Source of the DNA: Achromobacter sp. Root83
GTDB lineage: Bacteria > Pseudomonadota > Gammaproteobacteria > Burkholderiales > Burkholderiaceae_B
Assembly: GCF_001428845.1 (NCBI RefSeq)
Contig: NZ_LMIU01000024.1
Location: 64,542-128,541 of the forward strand
Direction of reading: 5' to 3'
Length of the DNA: 64,000 nucleotides
Below are positions 8,408 through 16,239 of the stretch, in pieces (position 1 is the first letter of the stretch; the number at the start of each line of letters is the position of its first letter). The notes beneath the pieces are model-generated. The model was not told where the DNA came from. It did no database searches and saw only the letters and a list, made by a program, of their open reading frames with translations. The translations under genes and the position numbers were made by a program.

Positions 8408-9247
8408 AGTCAGGGTGCTGCGCATCAGGATCTCGGTCAGGGCGCGGGTGGGCTTGTTGGGGGCGGCCGCCGAGATGACGATGAATTCCACCTGGGGCAG
8501 GACGGGCAGTTGCGCCGCGCCCGCGGGCGCTGACAGCCCGGCCGTGGACAGGTGCGACGGCTGCACCGTGACGCCCAGGCCCGCGCGGGCGGCGGCCTGG
8601 CAGCCCGCGTAGCTGGTGCTGGTGCAGACGATCTGCCAACTGCGGCCGGCGCGCGCCAGCGCATCCAGCGCCAGCGTGCGCGTCACGCTGGGTTCACGCA
8701 GCAGTATCAGGGGCAACGGCTCGTCGATCGCCACGCGCAAGCCTTCCTTGGCCCGCCACAGCAGCGCTTCCTTGTGCAAGGTCTGGCCGCGGCGGTCGCC
8801 GCGTCGGCGCTTGCCTATCATCACATCCAGTTCGTTGTCGTCCAGCAGCTTGTAGAGTTCGCTGGTGACGCCGATCGTCAAGTCCAGTTCCACTTCGGGG
8901 TGGGCCAGCCGGAAGGCTGCCAGCACATCGGGCAGGGGGCCCATCGCCAGGTCGTCGGACGTGCCCAGACGGATGCGGCCACGCAGCCGGGGCGCGTCGA
9001 ACAGGCGTTCGGCCCGTTCGTGGGCGTCGAGGATGATCTCGGCGTGCACGAGCAGGCTGCGGCCATCGCTGGTCAGCGCAAGCGAATGCGTGTCGCGCTG
9101 GAACAGGCGCCTGTTCACGGCCTGTTCAAGCTGCCGGATATGTTCGCTGACGGTGGGCTGGGTCAGGGCCAGCCGGCGGGCGGCTTCGGAGAAGCTGGGC
9201 GCGGCGGCGGCCGCGGCGAAGGTCTTGAGCCACAGAGGATTGAGCAT
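8405..9247 (-). CDS. LysR family transcriptional regulator
   Basis: A 280-residue LysR protein with HTH segment SFSEAARRLALTQPTVSEHI (about residues 19-38) and a C-terminal effector-binding domain (residues about 90-280). It lies divergent from an SBF-like transporter gene at 9358, with 110 bases between that contain a 13-bp inverted repeat fitting the LysR T-N11-A type. It most likely regulates that transporter. Confidence 0.88.
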   Translation of the reverse strand: MLNPLWLKTFAAAAAAPSFSEAARRLALTQPTVSEHIRQLEQAVNRRLFQRDTHSLALTSDGRSLLVHAEIILDAHERAERLFDAPRLRGRIRLGTSDDLAMGPLPDVLAAFRLAHPEVELDLTIGVTSELYKLLDDNELDVMIGKRRRGDRRGQTLHKEALLWRAKEGLRVAIDEPLPLILLREPSVTRTLALDALARAGRSWQIVCTSTSYAGCQAAARAGLGVTVQPSHLSTAGLSAPAGAAQLPVLPQVEFIVISAAAPNKPTRALTEILMRSTLT

Positions 9248-9279
9248 GGCGTGCGCTGGTCATAGGATATGCCGATGAC

Positions 9280-9292
9280 AGTTAAAGTAACT
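9280..9292. promoter_or_regulatory. Candidate LysR operator
   Basis: The perfect inverted repeat AGTTA-AAG-TAACT lies between the divergent LysR and SBF-like transporter genes. Its length and dyad form fit a LysR recognition site; binding is inferred from position only. Confidence 0.4.
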
Positions 9293-9357
9293 ACTGGTCT
9301 TCACGATGGCAAGGGGCGCGCCTATAGTTTGCGCAACTTTACGGAAATCCTTCTGCC

Positions 9358-10341
9358 ATGCGCCGCTTCCTGCCCGACCAATTCACGCTCCTCCTGATCG
9401 CCACGGTGGCCTTCGCCAGCGTCTTCCCGGCGGTGGGCAACGGCGCGTCGTTCATGATGGTGGCCAGCAACGTGGCCATTGCGTTGCTGTTCTTCCTGCA
9501 TGGCGCGCGCCTTTCCACGGACGCCATCGTGGCCGGCGTGAAGGATGTGCGGCTGCATGCGCTGATCCTGGCCTGCACCTTCATCCTGTTTCCCGTGCTG
9601 GGGCTGGCGCTGCGCGCGCTGTTTCCTGACCTCTTGACGCCGTCGCTGTGGCTGGGGGTGCTGTTCGTCTGCACCTTGTCGTCGACCGTGCAATCGTCGA
9701 TTGCATTCACGTCCATGGCGCGCGGCAACGTGCCCGGCGCCATCTGCGCGGCGACCGCGTCCAATCTGCTGGGCACCGTGCTGACGCCGCTGCTGGTGGC
9801 GGTGCTGCTGCACCGGCAGGGCGGCGGGCATGGCCTGGCCGACGCCGGCCGCATCCTTATCCAGCTATTGCTGCCTTTCGCGGCCGGCAGCCTGCTGCGC
9901 CCGTGGATCGGCGCCTGGGCGCTGCGCAACAACCGAACGCTGTCCAAGGTCGATCGCAGTTCCATCCTGCTGGCCGTCTATACCGCGTTCAGCGCGGCCG
10001 TGGCGCAAGGCATCTGGCATGCGTTTCCGCCGATCGACCTGGCGACCATGGTGCTGGTGAACGCCTTGCTGCTGGGCTCGGTGCTGCTGATCACGACCTG
10101 GGGCAGCCGCAAGCTGGGGCTGTCCAAGGAGAACGAGATCACGATGGTCTTCTGCGGCTCGAAGAAGTCGCTGGCGTCGGGCATTCCGCTGGCCACCGTG
10201 CTGTTCGGCACGTCGCAGATGGGCGTAGTGGTGCTGCCGCTGATGATCTTCCACCAGATGCAACTGATGGTCTGCGCGGTGCTGGCGCGCCGCTATGCGG
10301 AGCGCGAAACGCCCGTGGTTGCGGTGGCGGCGCGGGCGTAG
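9358..10341 (+). CDS. Bile acid:sodium symporter-like (SBF_like/YfeH) transporter
   Basis: The 327-residue membrane protein has about nine to ten hydrophobic segments. It carries the SBF-like family signatures FFLHGARLS near residues 42-50, SSTVQSSIAFTSMARGN in the first half and FCGSKKSLASGIPLA in the second half. The duplicated half-structure with polar crossover motifs is typical of the BASS fold. Bacterial YfeH-type members transport small organic anions, and no substrate is established. The divergent LysR gene is its likely regulator. Confidence 0.85.
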   Translation: MRRFLPDQFTLLLIATVAFASVFPAVGNGASFMMVASNVAIALLFFLHGARLSTDAIVAGVKDVRLHALILACTFILFPVLGLALRALFPDLLTPSLWLGVLFVCTLSSTVQSSIAFTSMARGNVPGAICAATASNLLGTVLTPLLVAVLLHRQGGGHGLADAGRILIQLLLPFAAGSLLRPWIGAWALRNNRTLSKVDRSSILLAVYTAFSAAVAQGIWHAFPPIDLATMVLVNALLLGSVLLITTWGSRKLGLSKENEITMVFCGSKKSLASGIPLATVLFGTSQMGVVVLPLMIFHQMQLMVCAVLARRYAERETPVVAVAARA

Positions 10342-10370
10342 ATCCGGAAGGGGCTCTCAACCCCGCGCTT

Positions 10371-10757
10371 TCAAACTGGCGCGTCCAGCGGGCGGATCTT
10401 GCCGCTGGGCAGCCAATACACGCTGCCCTCGCGCTCCTGCACGGCCAGCACGGTCAGGCGGCCGTTCTTGCAGGGGCCGCCCACGCACAGGCCCGTGTCG
10501 GGCTGGTAGGTGGCGCCGTGGCGGGCGCACATGAGCAGGTCGCCCGCCCGGGTGAAGAAGCTGCCTTCCCAGTCCAGTTCCACGCCCACATGGGCGCAGC
10601 GGTTCAGGTAGCCGTGCACGCGGTCCTGGTAACGCACGAAGAAGGCGGTGGTCTGGCCGGCGCTGTCGGACACGGGCACCTTCACGCCCAGTCCCCCGTT
10701 GACGAGATCGGCGGCGGCACAGACGCGGACTTCCGGGGTGGACGAGGAATCTTGCAT
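10371..10757 (-). CDS. Rieske (2Fe-2S) domain protein
   Basis: A 128-residue single-domain Rieske ferredoxin. The cluster ligands are visible as C-A-H (RCAHVGVEL) and C-A-R-H (MCARHGATY), about 20 residues apart, which is the CxH...CxxH pattern. Such proteins pass electrons to oxygenases or act as assimilatory nitrite reductase small subunit homologues. No oxygenase is adjacent. Start M at 10757 (MQDSSSTPEV) is preferred to one six codons upstream. It follows the ABC transporter gene in the opposite order on the same strand, with about 50 bases between. Confidence 0.85.
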   Translation of the reverse strand: MQDSSSTPEVRVCAAADLVNGGLGVKVPVSDSAGQTTAFFVRYQDRVHGYLNRCAHVGVELDWEGSFFTRAGDLLMCARHGATYQPDTGLCVGGPCKNGRLTVLAVQEREGSVYWLPSGKIRPLDAPV

Positions 10758-10808
10758 GGGTAGCCTGGAAATCAAAGGATGCGATGTTCGGGTAGCGGCC
10801 GGGGCTTG

Positions 10809-12614
10809 TCAATCGGCGGGCGCCGCGCGGGCGCTTTCCTGCTGGCGCGCCCACATGCCGGCATAGATGCCACCCTGGGCCAGCAACTGCGGGTGGCGGC
10901 CGCGTTCGACGATGCGGCCGTCGGCCAGCACGATGATCTCGTCCGCGTCCGCCACGGTGGACAGGCGGTGGGCAATGATCAGCGTGCTGCGGCCCTGGCT
11001 GACTTCGCGCAGGTTGGCCTGGATCTCGCGTTCGGTGTGGGTGTCCAGCGCGCTGGTGGCCTCGTCGAACAGGAAGATGGCCGGGTTCTTGAGGATCGTG
11101 CGGGCGATCGCCACGCGCTGCTTTTCGCCGCCGGACAGCTTCAGCCCGCGCTCGCCCACCATGGTCTGGTAGCCGTCCGGCATGGTCATGATCAGGTCGT
11201 GGATATGGGCCAGCCGCGCGGCGGCCTGGATTTCCCCGTCGGAGGCGCCTGGACGGCCGTAGCCGATGTTGTAGTGGATGGTGTCGTTGAACAGCACCGT
11301 GTCCTGCGGGACGACGCCGATCGCGGCGCGCACGCTGGCCTGCGTCACGTCGCGCACGTCCTGTCCGTCGATGGCGATGGATCCGCTGTCGGTGTCGTAG
11401 AAGCGGAACAGCAGCCGCGCGATGGTGGATTTGCCCGCGCCCGACGTGCCCACCACGGCCACGGTATGGCCCGCGGGAATGCGGAAGCTCACGCCCTTCA
11501 GGATGGGGCGGCGCGCGTCGTAGCCGAAATGCACATCGCGGAATTCCACCTGTCCGCCGCTCACCCGCAGGGCCGGCGCGCCGGGACGGTCGGCGACCTC
11601 GCGGTCCTGGCCCAGCAGTTCGAACATGCGCTCCATGTCGATCAGCGCCTGCTTGATCTCGCGGTAGATGAAGCCGAAGAAGCTAAGCGGGGTGTAGAGC
11701 TGCAGCAGATAGGTGTTGACCAGGACGAAGTCGCCCAGCGTGTAGCGGCCGTCGGCGATGCCGGTGGCGGCCATCCACATCACCAGCGTCAGGCCCACGG
11801 AGATGATGGCGGCCTGGCCGATGTTGAGGACGGACAGACTGACCTGGCTGCGCACGGCGGCGCGTTCGTAGCGGGTCAGCGAGGCGTCGTAGCGGCGGGC
11901 TTCGTGCTCCTCGTTGCCGAAATACTTGACGGTCTCGTAGTTCAGCAGGCTTTCAATGGCCTTGGTGTTGGTCTCGGCATCGGTTTCGTTCATCTGGCGC
12001 CGGAACTTCGCGCGCCATTCGGTGACGACGAGCGTGTAGGCCATGTAGAGCGTGACGGTGGCGCCGGTGGCCAGCGCCAGCCAGCCATCGAACATCTTCC
12101 ACAGCACAATGCAGACCAGGCCGATCTCGAAGAAGGTGGGCAGGATGTTGAAGAGCAGGAACGACAGCAGGGTCTGGATGCCCTTGGTGCCGCGTTCGAT
12201 GGCGCGGTTCAGGCCGCCGGTCTGGCGCGCCAGGTGAAAGCGCAGCGCCAGCGCGTGCAGATGACGGAATATCCGCAGGCCGACCGCGCGGATGGCGTGC
12301 TGGCCCACGCGGGCGAAGATGGCGTCGCGCAGTTCCGAGAACAGCAGCGACAGCACCCGGGCGGTGCCATAGGCCAGTATGAGTCCCAGCGGCACGGTCA
12401 CCGCGCCGGGCGCGCCCTTGCCCAGTTCGTCGATGGCCTGCTTGTAGAGCAGGGGCACATAGACGGTGGCCGCCTTGGCGGCGAACAGGCAGAGCAGCGC
12501 GGCCACCACGCGTATCTTCAGGCCCGTCCTGCCGGGCGGCCAAAGATAGGGAAACAGGGTGCGAAGCGTGGAAATGCCGCCGCCCTTTTTGGGCAGCGCG
12601 TCGGGAGAATTCAT
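10809..12614 (-). CDS. Atm1/HMT1-type ABC transporter (fused permease-ATPase)
   Basis: A 601-residue half-transporter. Six transmembrane helices lie in residues about 20-320, followed by a nucleotide-binding domain with Walker A GTSGAGKSTIARLL, ABC signature LKLSGGEKQRVAIART, Walker B AIFLFDEATSALD and the H-loop IAHRLSTV. Sequence order and the preserved TM motifs place it with the bacterial Atm1/ABCB7-like exporters, which export glutathione-related sulfur species or metal conjugates and confer heavy-metal tolerance. It works as a homodimer. The Rieske gene lies downstream on the same strand. Substrate is inferred from family only. Confidence 0.9.
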   Translation of the reverse strand: MNSPDALPKKGGGISTLRTLFPYLWPPGRTGLKIRVVAALLCLFAAKAATVYVPLLYKQAIDELGKGAPGAVTVPLGLILAYGTARVLSLLFSELRDAIFARVGQHAIRAVGLRIFRHLHALALRFHLARQTGGLNRAIERGTKGIQTLLSFLLFNILPTFFEIGLVCIVLWKMFDGWLALATGATVTLYMAYTLVVTEWRAKFRRQMNETDAETNTKAIESLLNYETVKYFGNEEHEARRYDASLTRYERAAVRSQVSLSVLNIGQAAIISVGLTLVMWMAATGIADGRYTLGDFVLVNTYLLQLYTPLSFFGFIYREIKQALIDMERMFELLGQDREVADRPGAPALRVSGGQVEFRDVHFGYDARRPILKGVSFRIPAGHTVAVVGTSGAGKSTIARLLFRFYDTDSGSIAIDGQDVRDVTQASVRAAIGVVPQDTVLFNDTIHYNIGYGRPGASDGEIQAAARLAHIHDLIMTMPDGYQTMVGERGLKLSGGEKQRVAIARTILKNPAIFLFDEATSALDTHTEREIQANLREVSQGRSTLIIAHRLSTVADADEIIVLADGRIVERGRHPQLLAQGGIYAGMWARQQESARAAPAD

Positions 12615-12887
12615 GTCTGGATGCGGTTGTTGCGCAAGGCTGCGCCGGGTGGCGGCCAGCCGCTAGAAGGGCATTATCCGGCACCAGCGGTACTATTCGA
12701 CGGATAACCCCTGGGATGGAGCGACCTCTGCCCCGGGGGGATCGACGCGGTATCGTGGCACGGGCGCAGCGCATCGGGCCCGTTTTCTTCTCTTCCAACC
12801 AAGGGTTCTGCCCGGCTGCCCCCTTGGTTGCGCGACTTGGCGCGTATTCGCCGCGCAAGTGTCGCGTCGCATGCTACGGAGGGTCTT

Positions 12888-13715
12888 ATGGCGAAGGTAC
12901 CCGCAGTGAAATTGAACGACGGCAACAAAATTCCGCAGTTGGGCCTGGGAGTCTGGCAAGTGCCCGACGAGCAGGCGGCCTCCAGCGTGAAGGAGGCGCT
13001 GGCGGCTGGTTACCGCTCGGTGGACACCGCGGCCATTTATGGCAACGAAGCCGGTGTGGGCTCGGGCCTGCGCGCGGCCGGGGTGGCGCGCAAGGATCTG
13101 TTCATCACCACCAAGCTCTGGAATGACCGGCATGGCTACGACGATGCGCACAAGGCGATGGACGAAAGCCTGGAGAAGCTTGGCCTTGCCTACGTGGACC
13201 TGTACCTGATCCATTGGCCGGTGGCGGGCAGCGAGAAGTTCCTGGACGCCTGGCGCGCCATGGTTGAAATGAAGGAAGATGGCCGGGCGCGGTCGATCGG
13301 GGTGTCCAACTTCACGCAGGCCAATCTGGAGCGGCTGATCGACGCGTCAGGCGTCACGCCGGCGGTGAACCAGATCGAGCTGCATCCGGGGTTCACGCAA
13401 GTTGGACTGCGGGCTTTTCATGCCCGGCACGGCATCGCGACCGAGTCCTGGAGCCCCCTGGCGCAAGGCGGCGTCGGCAAGGAAAAGGTCATCCTGGACC
13501 TGGCGGAAAAGCACGGCAAGTCGCCCGCTCAGGTGACGCTGCGCTGGCATCTGCAAAGCGATCTGATCGTGATCCCGAAGTCGGTCACGCCGGCCCGCAT
13601 CCGCGAGAACATCGACGTGTTCGATTTTGAGCTGTCGACAGAGGACATGGCCGCCATCGACAGGATCAAGCAGGGCGCCCGGCTGGGGCCGGATCCCGAG
13701 AAGTTCGGCGGGTAG
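12888..13715 (+). CDS. Aldo/keto reductase (2,5-diketo-D-gluconate reductase type)
   Basis: A 275-residue NADPH-dependent oxidoreductase with the complete catalytic tetrad Asp46, Tyr51, Lys76 and His109 (in VDTAAIYGNE, TTKLW and YLIHWP). The phosphate-binding C-terminal segment IPKSVTPARIREN is also present. The ATG at 12888 is chosen because it is preceded by ACGGAGGG at good spacing; an upstream ATG at 12828 only adds an arginine-rich tail. It reduces carbonyls such as methylglyoxal or 2,5-diketogluconate. It stands alone, and no partner indicates the substrate. Confidence 0.92.
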   Translation: MAKVPAVKLNDGNKIPQLGLGVWQVPDEQAASSVKEALAAGYRSVDTAAIYGNEAGVGSGLRAAGVARKDLFITTKLWNDRHGYDDAHKAMDESLEKLGLAYVDLYLIHWPVAGSEKFLDAWRAMVEMKEDGRARSIGVSNFTQANLERLIDASGVTPAVNQIELHPGFTQVGLRAFHARHGIATESWSPLAQGGVGKEKVILDLAEKHGKSPAQVTLRWHLQSDLIVIPKSVTPARIRENIDVFDFELSTEDMAAIDRIKQGARLGPDPEKFGG

Positions 13716-13784
13716 CCGGAAAGGTCCGGTGGCGGGCGCGGCGCGCGGGGCCGCGCTGCCGGCCGGGCCGGTGTGCCCAAGGCT

Positions 13785-13896
13785 GGCGTCGCCTTGATCT
13801 GGTGTTGCTCTAAGCTGGTGTGGCTCTAAGCGGGCGTGGCCCTGAGCTGACCTTGTCCTTGGCTGGCATGGCCGCTGGCTGCGATGGCCCTTAGTG
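13785..13896. repeat. Degenerate 16-bp tandem repeat array
   Basis: Seven consecutive 16-base units follow one another without gaps, e.g. GGTGTTGCTCTAAGCT (13801), GGTGTGGCTCTAAGCG (13817), GGCGTGGCCCTGAGCT (13833) and GGCATGGCCGCTGGCT (13865). The approximate consensus is GGYRTGGCYCTRAGCT. The last unit runs into the stop codon of the small membrane protein gene at 13891. The array fills most of the space between two convergent genes. Confidence 0.75.
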
Positions 13897-14088
13897 CTTG
13901 AGCGGCACCGCCCAGTAGCGCACGATGACCACGAGCAGAAGGGTCAGCGAGGTCCAGGAGGCCCAGTGCCAGGCGCCGGTGCCGAGCAGGGCCGCCAGCA
14001 GCCCGAAGACGCTCAGGACGCCCAGCAGGATGGGCGCGCCCCAGACGAACATGACGCCACGGCCGTGCTTGCGTGGGGGCTTGTTCAT
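13891..14088 (-). CDS. Small two-helix membrane protein, partner of PepSY protein
   Basis: A 65-residue protein with a basic N terminus (MNKPPRKHGRG) and two hydrophobic segments (about residues 13-35 and 39-60). The start at 14088 overlaps the stop of the PepSY gene in an ATGA arrangement, so the two are translationally coupled. No function is known. Its position suggests an accessory subunit of the PepSY membrane protein. Its stop codon lies inside the last unit of a 16-bp repeat array. Confidence 0.7.
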   Translation of the reverse strand: MNKPPRKHGRGVMFVWGAPILLGVLSVFGLLAALLGTGAWHWASWTSLTLLLVVIVRYWAVPLKH

Positions 14089-15260
14089 GCAGGAGTCCTT
14101 TGCGGCGCGGCGGCGGCCTGGTGTTTCTTGACGAGTTCGTTGATGCGCGCTTCGGTGGCGCGGCGGCGCGCCAGCCACAGGTAAAGTCCGCTGGCGAGGA
14201 CCACGATTGTGACGAGGTCCAGCAACGCCCAGATGATCTTCAGGGGCAGGCCGCCGTAGTCGCCGAAATGCAGGGGGCGGGACACTTCCAGCGCCGTCAG
14301 ATACCAGGGCATCCTGGCGACCGTCGTGAGCTCGCCGGTCTTGCCGTCCACCAGCACCGGCGTGTTCAGCTTCGAGGTCAGCGGCGAGTCGCCGCGCATC
14401 CAGGCGATGTAGTGATGGGGGCTGCCGAAGGCATTGCCCGGGAACGAGATGAATGACACTTCGTTGCCCGGCAGGGCTTTTTTCGCGGTGTCGGCGGCGA
14501 GCTGGGCCGACGCCAGTTCGGCGGGCACGGCCTGGCCCTTGTAGGGTTCAAGCACGCGGACCAGTTCGGTGGATTGCCACAGGCGGAACAACGGTGTCGA
14601 CAACTCGTTGATGACGCCGGTGAGGCCCACCACGAGTGCCCAGACCAGCGTCACGATGCCCAGCAGGTTGTGCAGGTCCAGCCATTTCAGGCGCGTGGAG
14701 CGCGAGGCGCGCACGGTGCCGAATTCCAGCTTTTTCATGAAGGGCCCGTACAGCACGACGCCCGACACGATGGCCACGCAGAACAGCAGGCCCATGAAGC
14801 CGAGGAAGAGTTCGCCCGTCAGGCCGGCAAACAGGTCCACGTGCAGGGCCAGCATGACGCCCATGAAGGAGAATTTCTCTTCGGTGTAGAGCGGACCGTC
14901 CAGCAGGACATCGCCCGTGCGGGCGTCCATGCGCACGGCATGGCCGGAGGCCTGGCCGTCGCCAGGTTTTTTCGCCAGGCCCACGAAGACCTGGGGCTCG
15001 TCGGGATCGAAGAACAGATAGTCGACGACCTCGCCGGGATACATGGACTTGGCGCTGTCCACCAGCTTGTCCAGGTTCGCGGGGGGCGTATCGGCGGGCA
15101 CGGCCGACAGCGGCTTGGCGTCATCCAGCCAGTGCTCGATCTCGTGGTGGAACACCAGCGGCAGGCCGGTGAGACAGATGATGAGCAGGAAGACCGTGCA
15201 GATCAGGCTGGTCCATTTATGGACCAGATACCAGGTTTTGATGGTGGATGCGGCTGTCAT
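14085..15260 (-). CDS. PepSY-associated TM helix protein (putative iron-uptake reductase)
   Basis: A 391-residue inner-membrane protein with about four transmembrane segments (residues about 12-36, 145-170, 195-220 and 345-370). Between them lie periplasmic PepSY domains (residues about 45-130 and 230-330). The first segment carries the HKWTSL motif common in this family. Related proteins are usually linked to TonB-dependent siderophore receptors and are proposed to reduce ferric siderophores. No receptor is in the window. It is coupled to the downstream 65-residue membrane protein by a 4-base overlap. Confidence 0.85.
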   Translation of the reverse strand: MTAASTIKTWYLVHKWTSLICTVFLLIICLTGLPLVFHHEIEHWLDDAKPLSAVPADTPPANLDKLVDSAKSMYPGEVVDYLFFDPDEPQVFVGLAKKPGDGQASGHAVRMDARTGDVLLDGPLYTEEKFSFMGVMLALHVDLFAGLTGELFLGFMGLLFCVAIVSGVVLYGPFMKKLEFGTVRASRSTRLKWLDLHNLLGIVTLVWALVVGLTGVINELSTPLFRLWQSTELVRVLEPYKGQAVPAELASAQLAADTAKKALPGNEVSFISFPGNAFGSPHHYIAWMRGDSPLTSKLNTPVLVDGKTGELTTVARMPWYLTALEVSRPLHFGDYGGLPLKIIWALLDLVTIVVLASGLYLWLARRRATEARINELVKKHQAAAAPQRTPA

Positions 15261-15449
15261 GGCGGCGTCGGGGATCGGCTTGCGCGTCCCCTTCCAGGCA
15301 TGGCTGAATAAAGGGGGAACATTATCACGAATAAAAGCGATTCTCGTAACGCTATTTGACCCTGCCGGCTACGCGGTGGCAGATGGGGACGGAGCAAAGC
15401 AGGTTAAAAAGAAGGGTCGGTTTTTCCATTGCGTCAGTACTGAATCATC

Positions 15450-16163
15450 ATGGAGCAGCGTTTTCTGAAAGTCCCTCGTAACGAATCCGGCCGCGACTAT
15501 GCGGTGGGTGATGTGCACGGGCATTTTTCGCGTTTGCAGGAGAGCCTGGATCGTCTGGGCTTCGACCCGTCCCGGGACAGGCTGTTTTCCGTGGGCGATC
15601 TGGTTGATCGCGGTCCCGAGAGCGAGGCCGCGCTGGAATGGCTGGCTCGCCCCTGGTTCCAGGCCGTCCAGGGCAACCACGAGGACTACGCCATCCGCCA
15701 CGTGCGCACCGGCCAGGTGGACGTCATGAATTGGCGCGGCTACGGCGGCGGGTGGTTCCTGGACCTGCCCCCCGAGCGCCAGGAGGTCTTTGCCGAGGCA
15801 TTCACGAAATTGCCGATCGCCATCGAGGTCGAAACCTCGACTGGCGCGGTAGGGCTGTTGCATGCCGATTGTCCGGTGCTGTTCTGGCCCCGGCTGGAAT
15901 CCGCCCTGCAGGACCGCTACCGGCGCACCAGCGCGGCCTGCCAATGGTCGCGCGACCGTCTGCGGCAGATGGACCGCACCGGCATTCTTGGCGTGCGCGC
16001 CGTGGTGGCGGGGCACACGCCGGTGGCTTCGCCCCTGGTGCTGGGCAACGTGTATCACATCGATACCGAGGGCTGGAACGAGGGTTACTTCACCTTCCTG
16101 GACCTGGAGTCCCTGCAGGCGTGGCCCTGCGAAGTCGTGACCGAGTCGGCGGCCACCGAGTAG
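15450..16163 (+). CDS. Metallophosphoesterase (PrpA/Lambda-phosphatase type)
   Basis: A 237-residue serine/threonine-type protein phosphatase. The metal-binding motifs are in order: GDVHGH (about residues 16-21), GDLVDRGP (about 48-55), GNHE (about 74-77), and later histidines in HADCP and AGHTPV. These are the residues of the PPP family, close to bacteriophage lambda phosphatase and PrpA/PrpB. It is a single-gene unit closed by an intrinsic terminator. Its substrate is unknown. Confidence 0.88.
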   Translation: MEQRFLKVPRNESGRDYAVGDVHGHFSRLQESLDRLGFDPSRDRLFSVGDLVDRGPESEAALEWLARPWFQAVQGNHEDYAIRHVRTGQVDVMNWRGYGGGWFLDLPPERQEVFAEAFTKLPIAIEVETSTGAVGLLHADCPVLFWPRLESALQDRYRRTSAACQWSRDRLRQMDRTGILGVRAVVAGHTPVASPLVLGNVYHIDTEGWNEGYFTFLDLESLQAWPCEVVTESAATE

Positions 16164-16184
16164 ATCCCGGCCGCCCTGAAACAG

Positions 16185-16223
16185 AAACGCCCCCTGGCGC
16201 GCAGCGCGGGGGGCGTTTTTTTT
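16185..16223 (+). terminator. Rho-independent terminator
   Basis: AACGCCCCC pairs with GGGGGCGTT around a GC-rich loop and is followed by a run of eight T residues, 21 bases after the phosphatase stop. The stem also precedes the convergent mrcA stop and may act on both strands. Confidence 0.85.
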
Positions 16224-16239
16224 GCCGTAAGCCGAGAGG

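Noticed and set aside
10779-12707. 642-codon open frame antisense to the ABC transporter
   Set aside because: Shadow of a gene with intact Walker motifs on the other strand.
13785-13896. 16-bp array considered as a CRISPR
   Set aside because: Units are directly adjacent and degenerate, with no spacers and no cas genes.
15308-15326. Possible Fur box upstream of the PepSY gene
   Set aside because: Only about 11 of 19 positions match; a single good half-site CATTATC is not enough.
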